Positions 51,085 to 59,858 of a stretch of DNA of 64,000 nt are shown one piece after another. Origin of the DNA: Streptomyces sp. Edi4 (lineage in GTDB: Bacteria > Actinomycetota > Actinomycetes > Streptomycetales > Streptomycetaceae); contig NZ_JBEJGY010000004.1 of assembly GCF_040253615.1 (NCBI RefSeq), positions 992,001 to 1,056,000 of the forward strand. Reading direction: 5' to 3'. The position numbers and the translations under genes are program-made. Position 1 is the first letter of the stretch; each line of letters starts with the position of its first letter. The notes beneath the pieces are model-generated. The model ran no database searches. It had not been told where the DNA came from and saw nothing but the letters and a program-made list of their open reading frames with translations.

Positions 51085-52973
51085 TCAGCCGACCTCGAAG
51101 GGCTCGCTCACCCCGGTGAATGGGCCCTTCACCGCGTGGTCGCCGTGGTACGCGAGACGGTAGGTGCCCGGCGCCGTGCCCCAGGGGATGTTCCAGGTGA
51201 GCGTGGCGATCGAGGTCGCGCCGCCGGAGCGGGCCCAGCGCAGCACCGTGGACCAGTCGCCGTCGTCGGCGACGCGGACCCAGGATCCGTCGTCCGCCCA
51301 TCGCTCGACGCTGAGGTAACTTCCGTTCCTGCGCAGGTCGTTGGAGGGTGGGCGGCGACGAAGGACGCGGTGGCGCGGCGGCCGATCAGGGAGAAGTCCA
51401 GGACGTCGCCGAACCGCCGGCCCGGGTGCGGGGCGTCGGGGGCGCCTCGGCGGTGATGCCTCCGCCCGACGGGCACGGCCGGCTCCGGTGTGCCGGGGTC
51501 CACCGGAGAACCGTCGCGCATCGCGGTCGCCAGGTAAGCGGCGCTCTGGCAGAGCGCGGGCAGCTCCCACCGCCCGAACAGCGTGCTGGCGCCCTCGTAC
51601 TCCTGGGCGTCGTACTCCTCCGGCGTGGTCACATAGTGGAGATAGCCGTTGCTGTACCCGGCCACCAGGACGTCGCACAACTCGGCGCCGACGATCGCCG
51701 CGACCGTGCGCCGCAGCCGCAGTCCCGCGACGACGGTGACTTCGGCGGGTACGCCGATCAGGAACAGCGGCCCGATGCGCAGGAGCTGGATCCGGGCGTG
51801 CTCCTGGACCAGTGGAAGGATCCGGTTGACCGCCCCCGCCGGCAGGACGAGCGCCTTGGGGTGCTGGGCAGCGCGGGAGCCGGGCGCGAAGGGGTAGACG
51901 AGCCGTCGCGAGAGCGCGCCCCACAGCGGGGCCGCCCCCGGCCCGAAGCCCCGGAAACCGGGCCCGTCGACGGGGGCTCCGGCGAAGGCGGCGGCGCCCG
52001 CCACCGGCGGTGAGGTGCGGTGCGCGCGGCCGTCGCCGGTGAACTCCGGGCGTATGAGGACGGCGGACAGGTGGATGTCGGTGGTGCGGAAGTCGAGTCC
52101 GCCCCCGATCCGGGTACCCGCGGTGAGCGCGGCGGCCGCCTCGTACTGACGGGTCCCGATGATCCGGGTGTTCTCGAACTGGTCACCGGTGGGCCCGCGT
52201 CCCGGCGCGAGCCCCAGGTTCGGCGACATGTCACCCGCGTTGGTCTGCGCGAAGGCGGTCACCAACGCCGGTGTGCCGGGCGCGAGATGGTCGACTCCCG
52301 CGACCGTACGCTCCCAGTGCAGGGCCGCGTACCCCTTGTTGTCGGCGCTGACCAGCCGGTTGCGGTTGGTCATGCTGGTGTTGTGGGTGGCGAACCAGTT
52401 GAGCGCCGCGACGAGCCGGCCGTCGCGTTCGATGGCCAGGACGGTGGTGGCGGGGTCGATGGCATCCGGGAAGTACGCGCGGTCCTCGGCCGGGTTGCGC
52501 GCGAAGGCGCGGCGCGAGCGGTTGACGCTGGCGTTCGTCAACGCGCCGTGCGCCAGGCGCAGTCGGGCGGGCGCGAGATCGGCGACGGCCGCGCGGGCCG
52601 CCTCGGTGATGCCGTCGGTGATCGCGCGGAACGTCTGCTCGCGGAAGCCGCCGGTGGTGCCGTTGTAGAGGACGTGGTGGAAGTAGCCGCCCGGACCGCA
52701 GTGGGTGTGGGTGGCGCTCAGCATGACGTTGGCCGCGCCGTAGCCCTCGGGAAGCCGCCCGAGCACCGCGCGCAGGACCGCGTCGGAGATCAGCGGCAGC
52801 TCGCACACCACCAGGAGCAGCCGGACGGCGCCCTCCTCGAAGGCGAAGGCGCGGGCTCGCTGACGGGTGTGCAGGCCGGCGCCGCGCTGATCCGCCTTGC
52901 CGTACCCGAGCATGCCGCACTCGGCGACCTCCCCGGTGATGTCGGCGATGCCCCGCCCGGCCCGAAGTCCCAT
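51085..52973 (-). pseudogene. Neutral ceramidase-like gene with a single-base frameshift
   Basis: The frame from ATG 52973 encodes a neutral/alkaline ceramidase: zinc residues in SATHTHCGPGG and FATHNTSMT and the catalytic-serine segment NAGDMSPNLG, then the C-terminal region up to SFVAAHPP. At about 51343-51345 one base is missing; the conserved continuation NDLRRNGSYLSVERW and the end PFTGVSEPFEVG are in the other frame, which stops at 51085. Restored, it would be about 629 residues. There is no signal peptide, unlike secreted ceramidases. It is either a recent pseudogene, a programmed shift or a sequencing error. It follows the aldolase gene by 10 bases (one operon). The family hydrolyses ceramides to sphingosine and fatty acid. 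Confidence 0.85.
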
Positions 52974-52983
52974 ACCTTGAAGG

Positions 52984-53805
52984 CTAGTTGACGTGATCGG
53001 GGTCGGAGTACGCGATCTGCTCGTAGAGCGGCTGGGCCTGGAACCAGCCCGCGAAGTGGCCGCCGAGCTGACCCCGGGTGTGCAGGGCGGTCTCGCGGTC
53101 GATGAGGCGGGGGGTGCCGGCGGCCATGGCGAGGAGCTGGGCCTGGCAGGAGCGCTCCATGGTGATGAACCACCACACCGCCTCGGCGACCGAGTGGCCG
53201 ACGGTGAGCAGGCCGTGGTTCTGGAGGATCACCGCCTTGTACGCCCCGAGCGCCGCCGCGATCCGCTCACCCTCCTCCGTGTCGCTGACGACACCCCGGT
53301 AGTCGCTGTAGAGGCCGTGGTCCTCGAAGAAGGCGCAGGCGTCCTGGGTGAGGGGGTCGAGCGGGATCCCCAGGGAGGAGAACGCCTTGCCGTGCAGGGA
53401 GTGCGAGTGGGCGGCGGCGACGGCGTCGGGGCGGGCCCGGTGGACGGCGCCATGGATGACGAAGGCGGCGCGGTTGACCGGGCGTGCGCCGTGCAGGAGG
53501 TTGCCCTCGTGGTCGACGAGGATCAGATCGGACGCCGTGATCCGGCTGAAGCTCATGCCGAAGGGGTTCACCCAGAACCGGTCGGAGTGCTCGGGGTCGC
53601 GGACGGTGATGTGCCCCGCGACCCCCTCCGAGAACCCGAAGCGGCCGAACAGCCGGAATCCGGCGGCCAGTTGCTCCTTGCGGTAGCGGCGCTCGTCCGC
53701 GACGTCGTCGAAGACCGGCGGCAGCGGAACGCTCACCCCTTCGGGCAGCGGTCCCGCGGCGTCGGCGATCTCCTCGGCGGCCGGAGCCGTGGCGGATTCG
53801 GTCAT
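52984..53805 (-). CDS. Class II aldolase/adducin family protein
   Basis: A 273-residue zinc aldolase-like protein. The core has VAGHITVRDPEHSDRFWVNPFG, the zinc histidines in AAAHSHSLHG and the late LQNHGLLTVGHSVAEAV, typical of fuculose-phosphate aldolase relatives and of decarboxylases. Substrate unknown. ATG 53805 has AGGAGGAA upstream. First gene of an operon with the ceramidase-like gene; a large palindrome lies upstream, beside the divergent TetR. Confidence 0.9.
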   Translation of the reverse strand: MTESATAPAAEEIADAAGPLPEGVSVPLPPVFDDVADERRYRKEQLAAGFRLFGRFGFSEGVAGHITVRDPEHSDRFWVNPFGMSFSRITASDLILVDHEGNLLHGARPVNRAAFVIHGAVHRARPDAVAAAHSHSLHGKAFSSLGIPLDPLTQDACAFFEDHGLYSDYRGVVSDTEEGERIAAALGAYKAVILQNHGLLTVGHSVAEAVWWFITMERSCQAQLLAMAAGTPRLIDRETALHTRGQLGGHFAGWFQAQPLYEQIAYSDPDHVN

Positions 53806-53941
53806 GAGCGTTCCTCCTGGGGGGAGTTGGCGCCCGCGCCCGCCGTGACGCGGCCCGGCCGTTGTCCGGCGGTCATGGCCCGGCGGTCGTGGCCCGGCGG
53901 GCGGGGCGTGGGGCGCGAGGCATGGGGTGCGGGGCGTGGTC

Positions 53942-53965
53942 ATCGGATACATTCGTGTATCCGAT
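53942..53965. promoter_or_regulatory. TetR operator in the aldolase/TetR divergent region
   Basis: Perfect 10-base arms ATCGGATACA and TGTATCCGAT around TTCG, followed by a further half-site ATACGC. Confidence 0.75.
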
Positions 53966-54021
53966 ACGCGCTTGGATGCTTTCCGAGCGCGCCCGCGCTG
54001 TCAAGGGTTCCGGAGTCGCAC

Positions 54022-54642
54022 GTGCCCAAGGGAATGACCAAGCGGCGGCCGCAGACGCTGGCCCGGCTGCTGGACGCCGCACTGGAGGTGTTCGCCGAGT
54101 CGGGCTTCGGCGCCGCCAGGATCGAGGACGTCTGCCGGCGCGCGGGCTACACCCGGGGCGCCTTCTACTCCAACTTCTCCTCCAAGGAGGAGCTGTTCTT
54201 CGCCCTCTTCGACGCGCACGCGGCGCGCGAACTGGAGCGGATCGGCACGCTCGCCGCCGAGACCGACGACCGCGACCTGTCGGTGCCAAGGATCGCCGCC
54301 CTGCTCGCGCACGTGGGACCCGACGAGCGCACCTGGTACCTCGTGACCAGCGAGTTCACCCTGTACGCCATCCGCAATCCGAAGGCGGCGGCCCGGCTCG
54401 CCGGCCACGACGCGCGGCTGCGCGAGGAGGCGGCGGCCCTGCTGGGTGCCCTGCTGGCCCGGGCCGGGCTGCGGCCGCGCGGGGACCTGACCGAACTCGT
54501 ACGGGTGGTGGTCGCGCTGCGTGAGGGAGCGCTCGGGCAGAGTTATGTGGAGCCGGAGGTTCTTGCGCCCGGAGCTCTGGCGGAACGATTCCTGCCGTTT
54601 CTCGTCGCGGCGGTGACCGAACCTCTGAACCAGCCCGGCTGA
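54022..54642 (+). CDS. TetR-family repressor
   Basis: A 206-residue repressor with HTH RIEDVCRRAGYTRGAFYSNF (about residues 35-54) and a ligand-binding domain of the TetR_C_6-like type. GTG 54022 has GGAG 6 bases upstream. The large palindrome at 53942-53965 between it and the aldolase gene makes it the likely repressor of the aldolase/ceramidase operon. Confidence 0.92.
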   Translation: MPKGMTKRRPQTLARLLDAALEVFAESGFGAARIEDVCRRAGYTRGAFYSNFSSKEELFFALFDAHAARELERIGTLAAETDDRDLSVPRIAALLAHVGPDERTWYLVTSEFTLYAIRNPKAAARLAGHDARLREEAAALLGALLARAGLRPRGDLTELVRVVVALREGALGQSYVEPEVLAPGALAERFLPFLVAAVTEPLNQPG

Positions 54643-54731
54643 GCTGGGACTTTCCTCCTTTCGAGGCCGTTGTCAGTAGCCGGGTGCACACTGGCCACTA
54701 TCCGGAACAACGGCGTTTTGGAGGGACCGGC

Positions 54732-55820
54732 ATGACCGAAGTACTGCTCACCGTGGGTACACGCAAAGGGCTCTTTCTGGGCCGCAGACGCGCCGGCGCC
54801 TGGACGTTCGACGGCCCGCACTTCACCGCGCAGGCGGTGTACTCGCTCGCGATCGACACCCGGCGCACCCCCACGCCCCGGATCCTGGCCGGCGGGGACA
54901 GCGCGCACTGGGGGCCGTCGGTGTTCCACTCCGACGACCTGGGGCGCGGCTGGACGGAGCCGAAGCACCCCGCCGTGAAGTTCCCCGAGTTCACCGGGGC
55001 CTCCCTCGAGCGGGTCTGGCAGCTGCGCCCGGCGGGCCCCGAGGCGCCGGGCGTCGTCTACGCGGGCACCGAGCCCGCCGCGCTGTTCCGCTCCGAGGAC
55101 GGCGGCGAGAGCTTCGAGCTCGTCCGGCCGCTGTGGGAGCATCCGACCCGCTCCCGGTGGGTGCCGGGCGGTGGCGGCGAAGGACTGCACACCATCGTCA
55201 CGGACCCGAGGGACAGCGGGGCGCTGACCGTCGCCGTGTCCACAGCGGGCGTCTTTCGCACCCGGGACGGCGGGGCGAGCTGGGCCCCCGCCAACAAGGG
55301 CGTCTCGGCGGTCTTCCTGCCCGACCCCGATCCGGAGTTCGGGCAGTGCGTCCACAAGGTCGCCCAGGACGCGGCGGACCCCGACCGCCTCTATCTGCAA
55401 AACCACTGGGGCGTCTACCGCAGCGACAACGGCGGGGACCAGTGGACGGACATCGGCGCAGGCCTGCCCTCCACGTTCGGCTTCGCGGCCGCCGCCCACC
55501 CGCGCCGCGCGGACACGGCCTACGTCTTCCCGATCACGGCCGACTCCGACCGGGTCCCGGCGGACAACAAGTGCCGGGTCTTCCGTACGCAGGACGCCGG
55601 CAAGAACTGGGAGCCGCTGACGGCGGGCCTGCCGCAGGAGGCCCACTACGGCACGGTCCTGCGCGACGCGCTCTGCACGGACGACGCCGACCCCGCCGGG
55701 GTGTACTTCGGCAACCGCAACGGCGAGGTGTACGCGAGCGCCGACGACGGCGACAGCTGGCAGTTGCTCGCCTCGCATCTGCCGGACGTCCTGTGCGTGC
55801 GGGCGGCGGTGCTGGGTTGA
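54732..55820 (+). CDS. Asp-box (sialidase/VPS10-like) beta-propeller protein
   Basis: A 362-residue propeller with five recognisable Asp-box (S-x-D-x-G-x-x-W) loops: [32 protein letters not shown] and SADDGDSW. No signal peptide, so cytosolic. Relatives are annotated as exo-alpha-sialidase-like or photosystem II stability proteins, but the catalytic Arg triad and Tyr of sialidases are not evident, so a binding role is likelier. ATG 54732 has GAGGGA upstream. Confidence 0.85.
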   Translation: MTEVLLTVGTRKGLFLGRRRAGAWTFDGPHFTAQAVYSLAIDTRRTPTPRILAGGDSAHWGPSVFHSDDLGRGWTEPKHPAVKFPEFTGASLERVWQLRPAGPEAPGVVYAGTEPAALFRSEDGGESFELVRPLWEHPTRSRWVPGGGGEGLHTIVTDPRDSGALTVAVSTAGVFRTRDGGASWAPANKGVSAVFLPDPDPEFGQCVHKVAQDAADPDRLYLQNHWGVYRSDNGGDQWTDIGAGLPSTFGFAAAAHPRRADTAYVFPITADSDRVPADNKCRVFRTQDAGKNWEPLTAGLPQEAHYGTVLRDALCTDDADPAGVYFGNRNGEVYASADDGDSWQLLASHLPDVLCVRAAVLG

Positions 55821-55863
55821 CCGGCGCGCGGACGAAGGCGGCTGCGCCAGTAGAGTGACGACC

Positions 55864-56541
55864 GTGGCAGCACGACCGTTGAAAGAGATCGTCGAGCCCG
55901 GCTGGGCGGACGCACTGGAACCCGTCGCGGAGAGGGTCGCCGCGATGGGCGGATTCCTCCGCGAGGAGATCGCGGCGGGGCGCACCTACCTGCCGTCGGG
56001 GCCGAACGTCCTGCGGGCGTTCCAGCAGCCGTTCGACGAGGTGCGGGTCCTGATCGTGGGTCAGGACCCCTATCCGACGCCGGGTCACGCCGTCGGCCTG
56101 TCGTTCTCGGTGGCGCCCGATGTGCGGCCCCTGCCCGGCAGCCTGGAGAACATCTTCCGCGAGCTGCACTCCGACCTGGGCGCGCCGCGGCCCTCCAACG
56201 GTGATCTGACGCCCTGGACCAAGCAGGGGGTGCTGCTGCTCAACCGGGCGCTGACGACGGCGCCCCGCAAGCCGGCCGCGCACCGGGGCAAGGGCTGGGA
56301 GGACGTCACCGAACAGGCCATCAAGGCCCTGGTGGCGCGCGGCGCCCCGCTGGTCTCGGTGCTGTGGGGCAGGGACGCCCGCAATCTGCGGCCCCTGCTC
56401 GGTGACCTGCCCGCGATCGAGTCCGCGCACCCCTCCCCCATGTCGGCGGACCGGGGCTTCTTCGGCTCGCGTCCCTTCAGCCGTACCAACGATCTTCTGG
56501 AGCGGCAGGGCGCCCGGCCCATCGACTGGCGTCTGCCGTGA
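55864..56541 (+). CDS. ung: Uracil-DNA glycosylase
   Basis: A 225-residue family 1 enzyme. The water-activating Asp is in [19 protein letters not shown] (about residues 64-82), the uracil-binding Asn in VLLLNRALT and the Leu-loop His in [16 protein letters not shown] (about 188-203). It removes uracil from DNA. GTG 55864 sits 7 bases after TAGAGT, a leaderless pattern; GTG 55855 is an alternative. The sugar-kinase-like gene overlaps its stop. Confidence 0.97.
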   Translation: MAARPLKEIVEPGWADALEPVAERVAAMGGFLREEIAAGRTYLPSGPNVLRAFQQPFDEVRVLIVGQDPYPTPGHAVGLSFSVAPDVRPLPGSLENIFRELHSDLGAPRPSNGDLTPWTKQGVLLLNRALTTAPRKPAAHRGKGWEDVTEQAIKALVARGAPLVSVLWGRDARNLRPLLGDLPAIESAHPSPMSADRGFFGSRPFSRTNDLLERQGARPIDWRLP

Positions 56542-57521
56542 GCGACGGCGCGCCGTCCTGGGTGCTCGGGGTCGACTCCGGCGGGTCGGGGGTGCGGTTC
56601 GCGCTGCGCCGGGCCGCACCGGGGTGCCCGGCCGAGGTGGTGACCTCCAAGGAGCCGGTCCGTACCGGTCCCGCCGGGATCGACGCCGGTCACCTCATGG
56701 AGCAACTGCTCCTGGCGGTCGCGGAGTTGCGGGCTCGCACCGGCGCGGACCGGATCGCGGCGGTGGCGGTCGGCGCGGCCGGCATGGCCACCCTCGGGGA
56801 CGAGTTGCGGGCCGAGCTGCCGGGGGCTCTGTCCCGTTCGCTCGGCGTGGAGCGGATCGCCCTCGCGGCGGACGCCGTCACGGCGTACGCGGGCGCGCTC
56901 GGCGATCGGGCCGGGGCTGTGGTCGCCGCCGGGACCGGGATGATCGCGCTCGGCACGGATCTCAAGGCCTGGCGGCGGGCCGACGGCTGGGGGCATCTGC
57001 TCGGCGACTGCGGAGGCGGCGCGTGGATCGGGCGGGCCGGTCTTGAGGCGGCGCTGCGTCACCACGACGGCCGCCCGGGCGGTTCGGCGGCGCTGCTCGC
57101 CCGCCTGGAGGCGGCGTTCGGCGCGCCCGGCGAGCTGCCGGGGCTGCTGTATCCGCGCGGCGACCGGCCCGCCGTGCTCGCCTCGTTCGCGCCCGAGGTC
57201 GCCGGTTGCGCCGGGAGCGATCCGGTGGCCACCGCGATCCTGGGCGAGGCGGCCCGGCACATCGCGGGGGCGGCCGCCGCGGTCTGCCCGCGAGACCCCG
57301 GCCCCGGGGCCCAAGTGGCGCTCACCGGTGGCCTGTTCAAGCTGGGCGATCCTCTTGTGCTGCCCCTGCGTGCGGAGTTGACGCGGCTGCTTCCCGGCGT
57401 GCGTGTGGTGGACCCGGCCGGCGATCCGCTCGAAGGCTCTCTGCTCGTGGCGACGGGCCTCGCCGAGGGCGACGTGCGACTTCCGCACGACCCCCGCATG
57501 TTGTGGATCGCGACCGGGTGA
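56538..57521 (+). CDS. BadF/BcrA-type ATPase, N-acetylglucosamine kinase-like
   Basis: A 327-residue ASKHA-fold protein: phosphate-1 motif [15 protein letters not shown] (about residues 8-22), phosphate-2 AGTGMIALG, a connecting helix [16 protein letters not shown] and an adenosine motif [11 protein letters not shown]. Members are GlcNAc/MurNAc kinases or activators of radical dehydratases. GTG 56538 overlaps the ung stop by four bases, so expression is coupled. The joint role with ung is not obvious. Confidence 0.88.
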   Translation: MSDGAPSWVLGVDSGGSGVRFALRRAAPGCPAEVVTSKEPVRTGPAGIDAGHLMEQLLLAVAELRARTGADRIAAVAVGAAGMATLGDELRAELPGALSRSLGVERIALAADAVTAYAGALGDRAGAVVAAGTGMIALGTDLKAWRRADGWGHLLGDCGGGAWIGRAGLEAALRHHDGRPGGSAALLARLEAAFGAPGELPGLLYPRGDRPAVLASFAPEVAGCAGSDPVATAILGEAARHIAGAAAAVCPRDPGPGAQVALTGGLFKLGDPLVLPLRAELTRLLPGVRVVDPAGDPLEGSLLVATGLAEGDVRLPHDPRMLWIATG

Positions 57522-57573
57522 GTGCCGAGACGGATCAGGACAGTTGATCTTTATGCCACTCTCCGGGTAAATC

Positions 57574-57598
57574 GGGACAGATACCGCTCAGCTGTCCC
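57574..57598. promoter_or_regulatory. Inverted repeat in the CbiX-like promoter region
   Basis: Arms GGGACAG and CTGTCCC around an 11-base spacer, 53 bases past the kinase stop and upstream of the leaderless CbiX-like start (TAGCAT at 57629-57634, then 8 bases to ATG 57643). Could be a weak terminator or an operator. Confidence 0.4.
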
Positions 57599-57642
57599 CT
57601 CCCCGAACAGCCGCCCACGCAAAACCAGTAGCATGCGACGCC

Positions 57643-58581
57643 ATGAGCACCCCCACTGGGCCGGCATCCGGCCTGCCCGTACGAATGCCGCGACCCCGTC
57701 AGTCCGGCCGGCACCGCCGCCCGGAACCGGTGGTTGCTCCGGAGGGCGCGCCCGCGCTCGTTCTCGCCGTTCCCGGCGCTCCGGGCCCGGCCGTGCGAGG
57801 CCTTGCCGACGAGGTCATCAGCATCGCCCGCTCCGAGCTGCCCGGTCTGCACGCCCGCATCGGCTACCTGGACAGCGCCGATGCCGACTCCGCCGAGTAC
57901 CCCACGCTCGAGGCGGTCCTCGTCCGTATCGCCGCCGAGCGCGCCGCGCGCGTCGAGCAGGCGCGCGCCGCGGGCCGCGAGACGGCCGAGGCCGCCGGGG
58001 CCGGGGGGCCCGACGCCGTGGTCGTGCCGCTGCTCGCGGGTCCCGACAGCGCCCTGATCCGCCGCGTCCGGCAGGCCGTCATGGACAGCCGTGCCGCCGC
58101 CGAGCTGACCGATGTGCTCGGCCCGCACCCGCTGCTCGCCGAGGCCCTGCACGTGCGTCTCTCCGAGGCCGGACTGGCCCGCGCCGACCGCGCCCGCCTC
58201 TTCACGGTCGCGACCGCCGCCGACGGGATCATCCTGGCGACGGTGGGCGGCGAGGAGGCCGTGCAGGCCGCCGGGATCACCGGCATGCTGCTGGCCGCGC
58301 GCCTGGCCGTGCCGGTCATGGCCGCCGCGCTCGACCAGGAGGGCGCGATCGCGGCCATGGCCGCCGAGCTGCGCGGTTCGGGTTCGACCCAGCTCGCGGT
58401 CGCCCCGTACCTGATCGGCCCCGAGGTCGCCGACGGTCTGCTGGACGCCGCCGCCAAGGAGGCCGAGTGCTCGGCCGCCGAAGCGCTCGGCGCCTACCCG
58501 GCCATCGGCAAGCTGGTCCTGTCGCAGTACGCGGCCGCCCTGGGCATCACCCCGCAGACGCAGGGCTCCCCGGTCCACTGA
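57643..58581 (+). CDS. CbiX/sirohydrochlorin chelatase-like protein
   Basis: A 312-residue two-repeat CbiX-like protein: RGLADEVISIARSELPGLHARIGYLD opens the first half, with VVVPLLAGPDS, and the second half has ILATVGGEEAVQAAG and LAVAPYLIGPEV. The conserved catalytic His of real chelatases (HGS(R) at the first strand) is replaced by VPGAPGP, and a second matching site is also not evident, so activity is doubtful. The N-terminal 38 residues are Pro/Arg-rich. ATG 57643 appears leaderless (TAGCAT upstream). Confidence 0.8.
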   Translation: MSTPTGPASGLPVRMPRPRQSGRHRRPEPVVAPEGAPALVLAVPGAPGPAVRGLADEVISIARSELPGLHARIGYLDSADADSAEYPTLEAVLVRIAAERAARVEQARAAGRETAEAAGAGGPDAVVVPLLAGPDSALIRRVRQAVMDSRAAAELTDVLGPHPLLAEALHVRLSEAGLARADRARLFTVATAADGIILATVGGEEAVQAAGITGMLLAARLAVPVMAAALDQEGAIAAMAAELRGSGSTQLAVAPYLIGPEVADGLLDAAAKEAECSAAEALGAYPAIGKLVLSQYAAALGITPQTQGSPVH

Positions 58582-58599
58582 CCGTACGCACGACTCATG

Positions 58600-58637
58600 A
58601 GGCGGGGCCGCACCGGACGAACGGTGCGGCCCCGCCT
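58600..58637. terminator. Bidirectional terminator between CbiX-like and lactonase genes
   Basis: Perfect 15-bp stem AGGCGGGGCCGCACC/GGTGCGGCCCCGCCT with an 8-base loop, between two convergent genes. Confidence 0.85.
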
Positions 58638-58683
58638 TCGTGCGCCGCGCCGAAGGACCGGGGCCGGGCCCTCGGGTCACCGC

Positions 58684-59727
58684 TCAGCCGAAGACCACGC
58701 ACGAGGCGGCCGGTGCCTCGATGGAGCCCGCCCTGGCGGGGATGCCGGTGGCCGCGTCGATGTCGAACCAGGTCACGTCGCCGGAGCGCTCGTTGGAGGC
58801 GTACAGGCGCCGTCCCGGGGGGTCCAGGGTGAGATCGCGGGGCCAGTGGCCGCCGCAGCTCACCGTGGTCACCAGCCGGGGCTTCTCGCCGGTCTCGTCG
58901 AGGGCGAGGACCGCGAGGGAGTCGTGGCCCCGGGTCGCGGCCCACAGGAACCGTCCGTCGTGGGCCACGACGATCCCGGAGGGGAAGATCTCCCCGCGCG
59001 CGCCGTCCTCGACGACGCGGGTCTCGCCGAGCGGTTGGAGTACTCCGCCCCGCGCGTCCCAGCGGCAGACGGTCAGCGTGGGCGCCAGCTCGTTGACGAC
59101 GTACGCGTGCCGGCCGTCGGGGTGGAAGGCGAGGTGGCGGGGGCCGCTGCCGGGCCGCAGCGGCGCCTCGGAGTGCGGGCGCGGGACGCCGGAGCCCGGG
59201 GCTGGTTCGCAGACGCGTACGGAGTCGGTGCCGAGGTCGACGCTGAGGATCCAGCGGCCGCTCGGGTCGCCGAGCACCTGGTGGGCGTGCGGTGCGCTCT
59301 GGCGCTCGGGGTCCGGGCCCGAGCCGTGGTGCGTGAGGACGGACGCAACGGGGCCCAGGGTGCCGTCCGGGCGGACCGGCAGGGCGCTGACGCTGCCGGA
59401 TTCGTAGTTGGCGGTGAACAGGTGCCCGGCGGCGAGGTCGAGATGGGTGGGGCCCGCGCCGTCCACCGGGACCGGGTCGGCCACGAGACGGGGCGCGGAC
59501 CCCGTGATGTCGAAGGCGGCGGCGGTTCCCTGGGAGTTCTCCCCCACGGCGTACAGGATCGTTCCGTCCCGCGAGGGGACGAGGAACGACGGATTGGCCA
59601 GGGCGTCCGAGGAACCGAGCGGGGTGAGCGCGCCGGTCTCCTCGTCCACGCCGGCCACGGTCACGCCGTGCCCGCCCGCGGAGGTGAACGAACCGATGAA
59701 CGCCCGTACGGCCCTGTCCCTGCCCAC
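58684..59727 (-). CDS. 6-phosphogluconolactonase-like (seven-bladed lactonase) protein
   Basis: A 347-residue beta-propeller of the lactonase (Pgl/YbhE) family: FIGSFTSAGGHGVTVAGVDEETG opens, NPSFLVPSRDGTILYAVGE and HLDLAAGHLFTANYESGS, HAHQVLGDPSGRWILSVDLG and GPRHLAFHPDGRHAYVVNEL are the blade repeats. It hydrolyses sugar lactones. GTG 59727 is 5 bases after GAGAGGGG, better than GTG 59730. Confidence 0.92.
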   Translation of the reverse strand: MGRDRAVRAFIGSFTSAGGHGVTVAGVDEETGALTPLGSSDALANPSFLVPSRDGTILYAVGENSQGTAAAFDITGSAPRLVADPVPVDGAGPTHLDLAAGHLFTANYESGSVSALPVRPDGTLGPVASVLTHHGSGPDPERQSAPHAHQVLGDPSGRWILSVDLGTDSVRVCEPAPGSGVPRPHSEAPLRPGSGPRHLAFHPDGRHAYVVNELAPTLTVCRWDARGGVLQPLGETRVVEDGARGEIFPSGIVVAHDGRFLWAATRGHDSLAVLALDETGEKPRLVTTVSCGGHWPRDLTLDPPGRRLYASNERSGDVTWFDIDAATGIPARAGSIEAPAASCVVFG

Positions 59728-59825
59728 CACTGCCCCTCTCACCGAAGCGGCTCCGCCGCACGGGACCGGCCCGCGCCCGCGCACCGCTGTGCTGCGGCGA
59801 CGGTAGCAGGGCTGTGGATCACATG

Positions 59826-59843
59826 GGCCCGGTGGACCGGGCC
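59826..59843 (-). terminator. Hairpin after the FUSC gene
   Basis: Perfect GGCCCGGT/ACCGGGCC stem 15 bases beyond the FUSC stop on the minus strand. Confidence 0.6.
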
Positions 59844-59858
59844 GGACCGGGGACTGCC

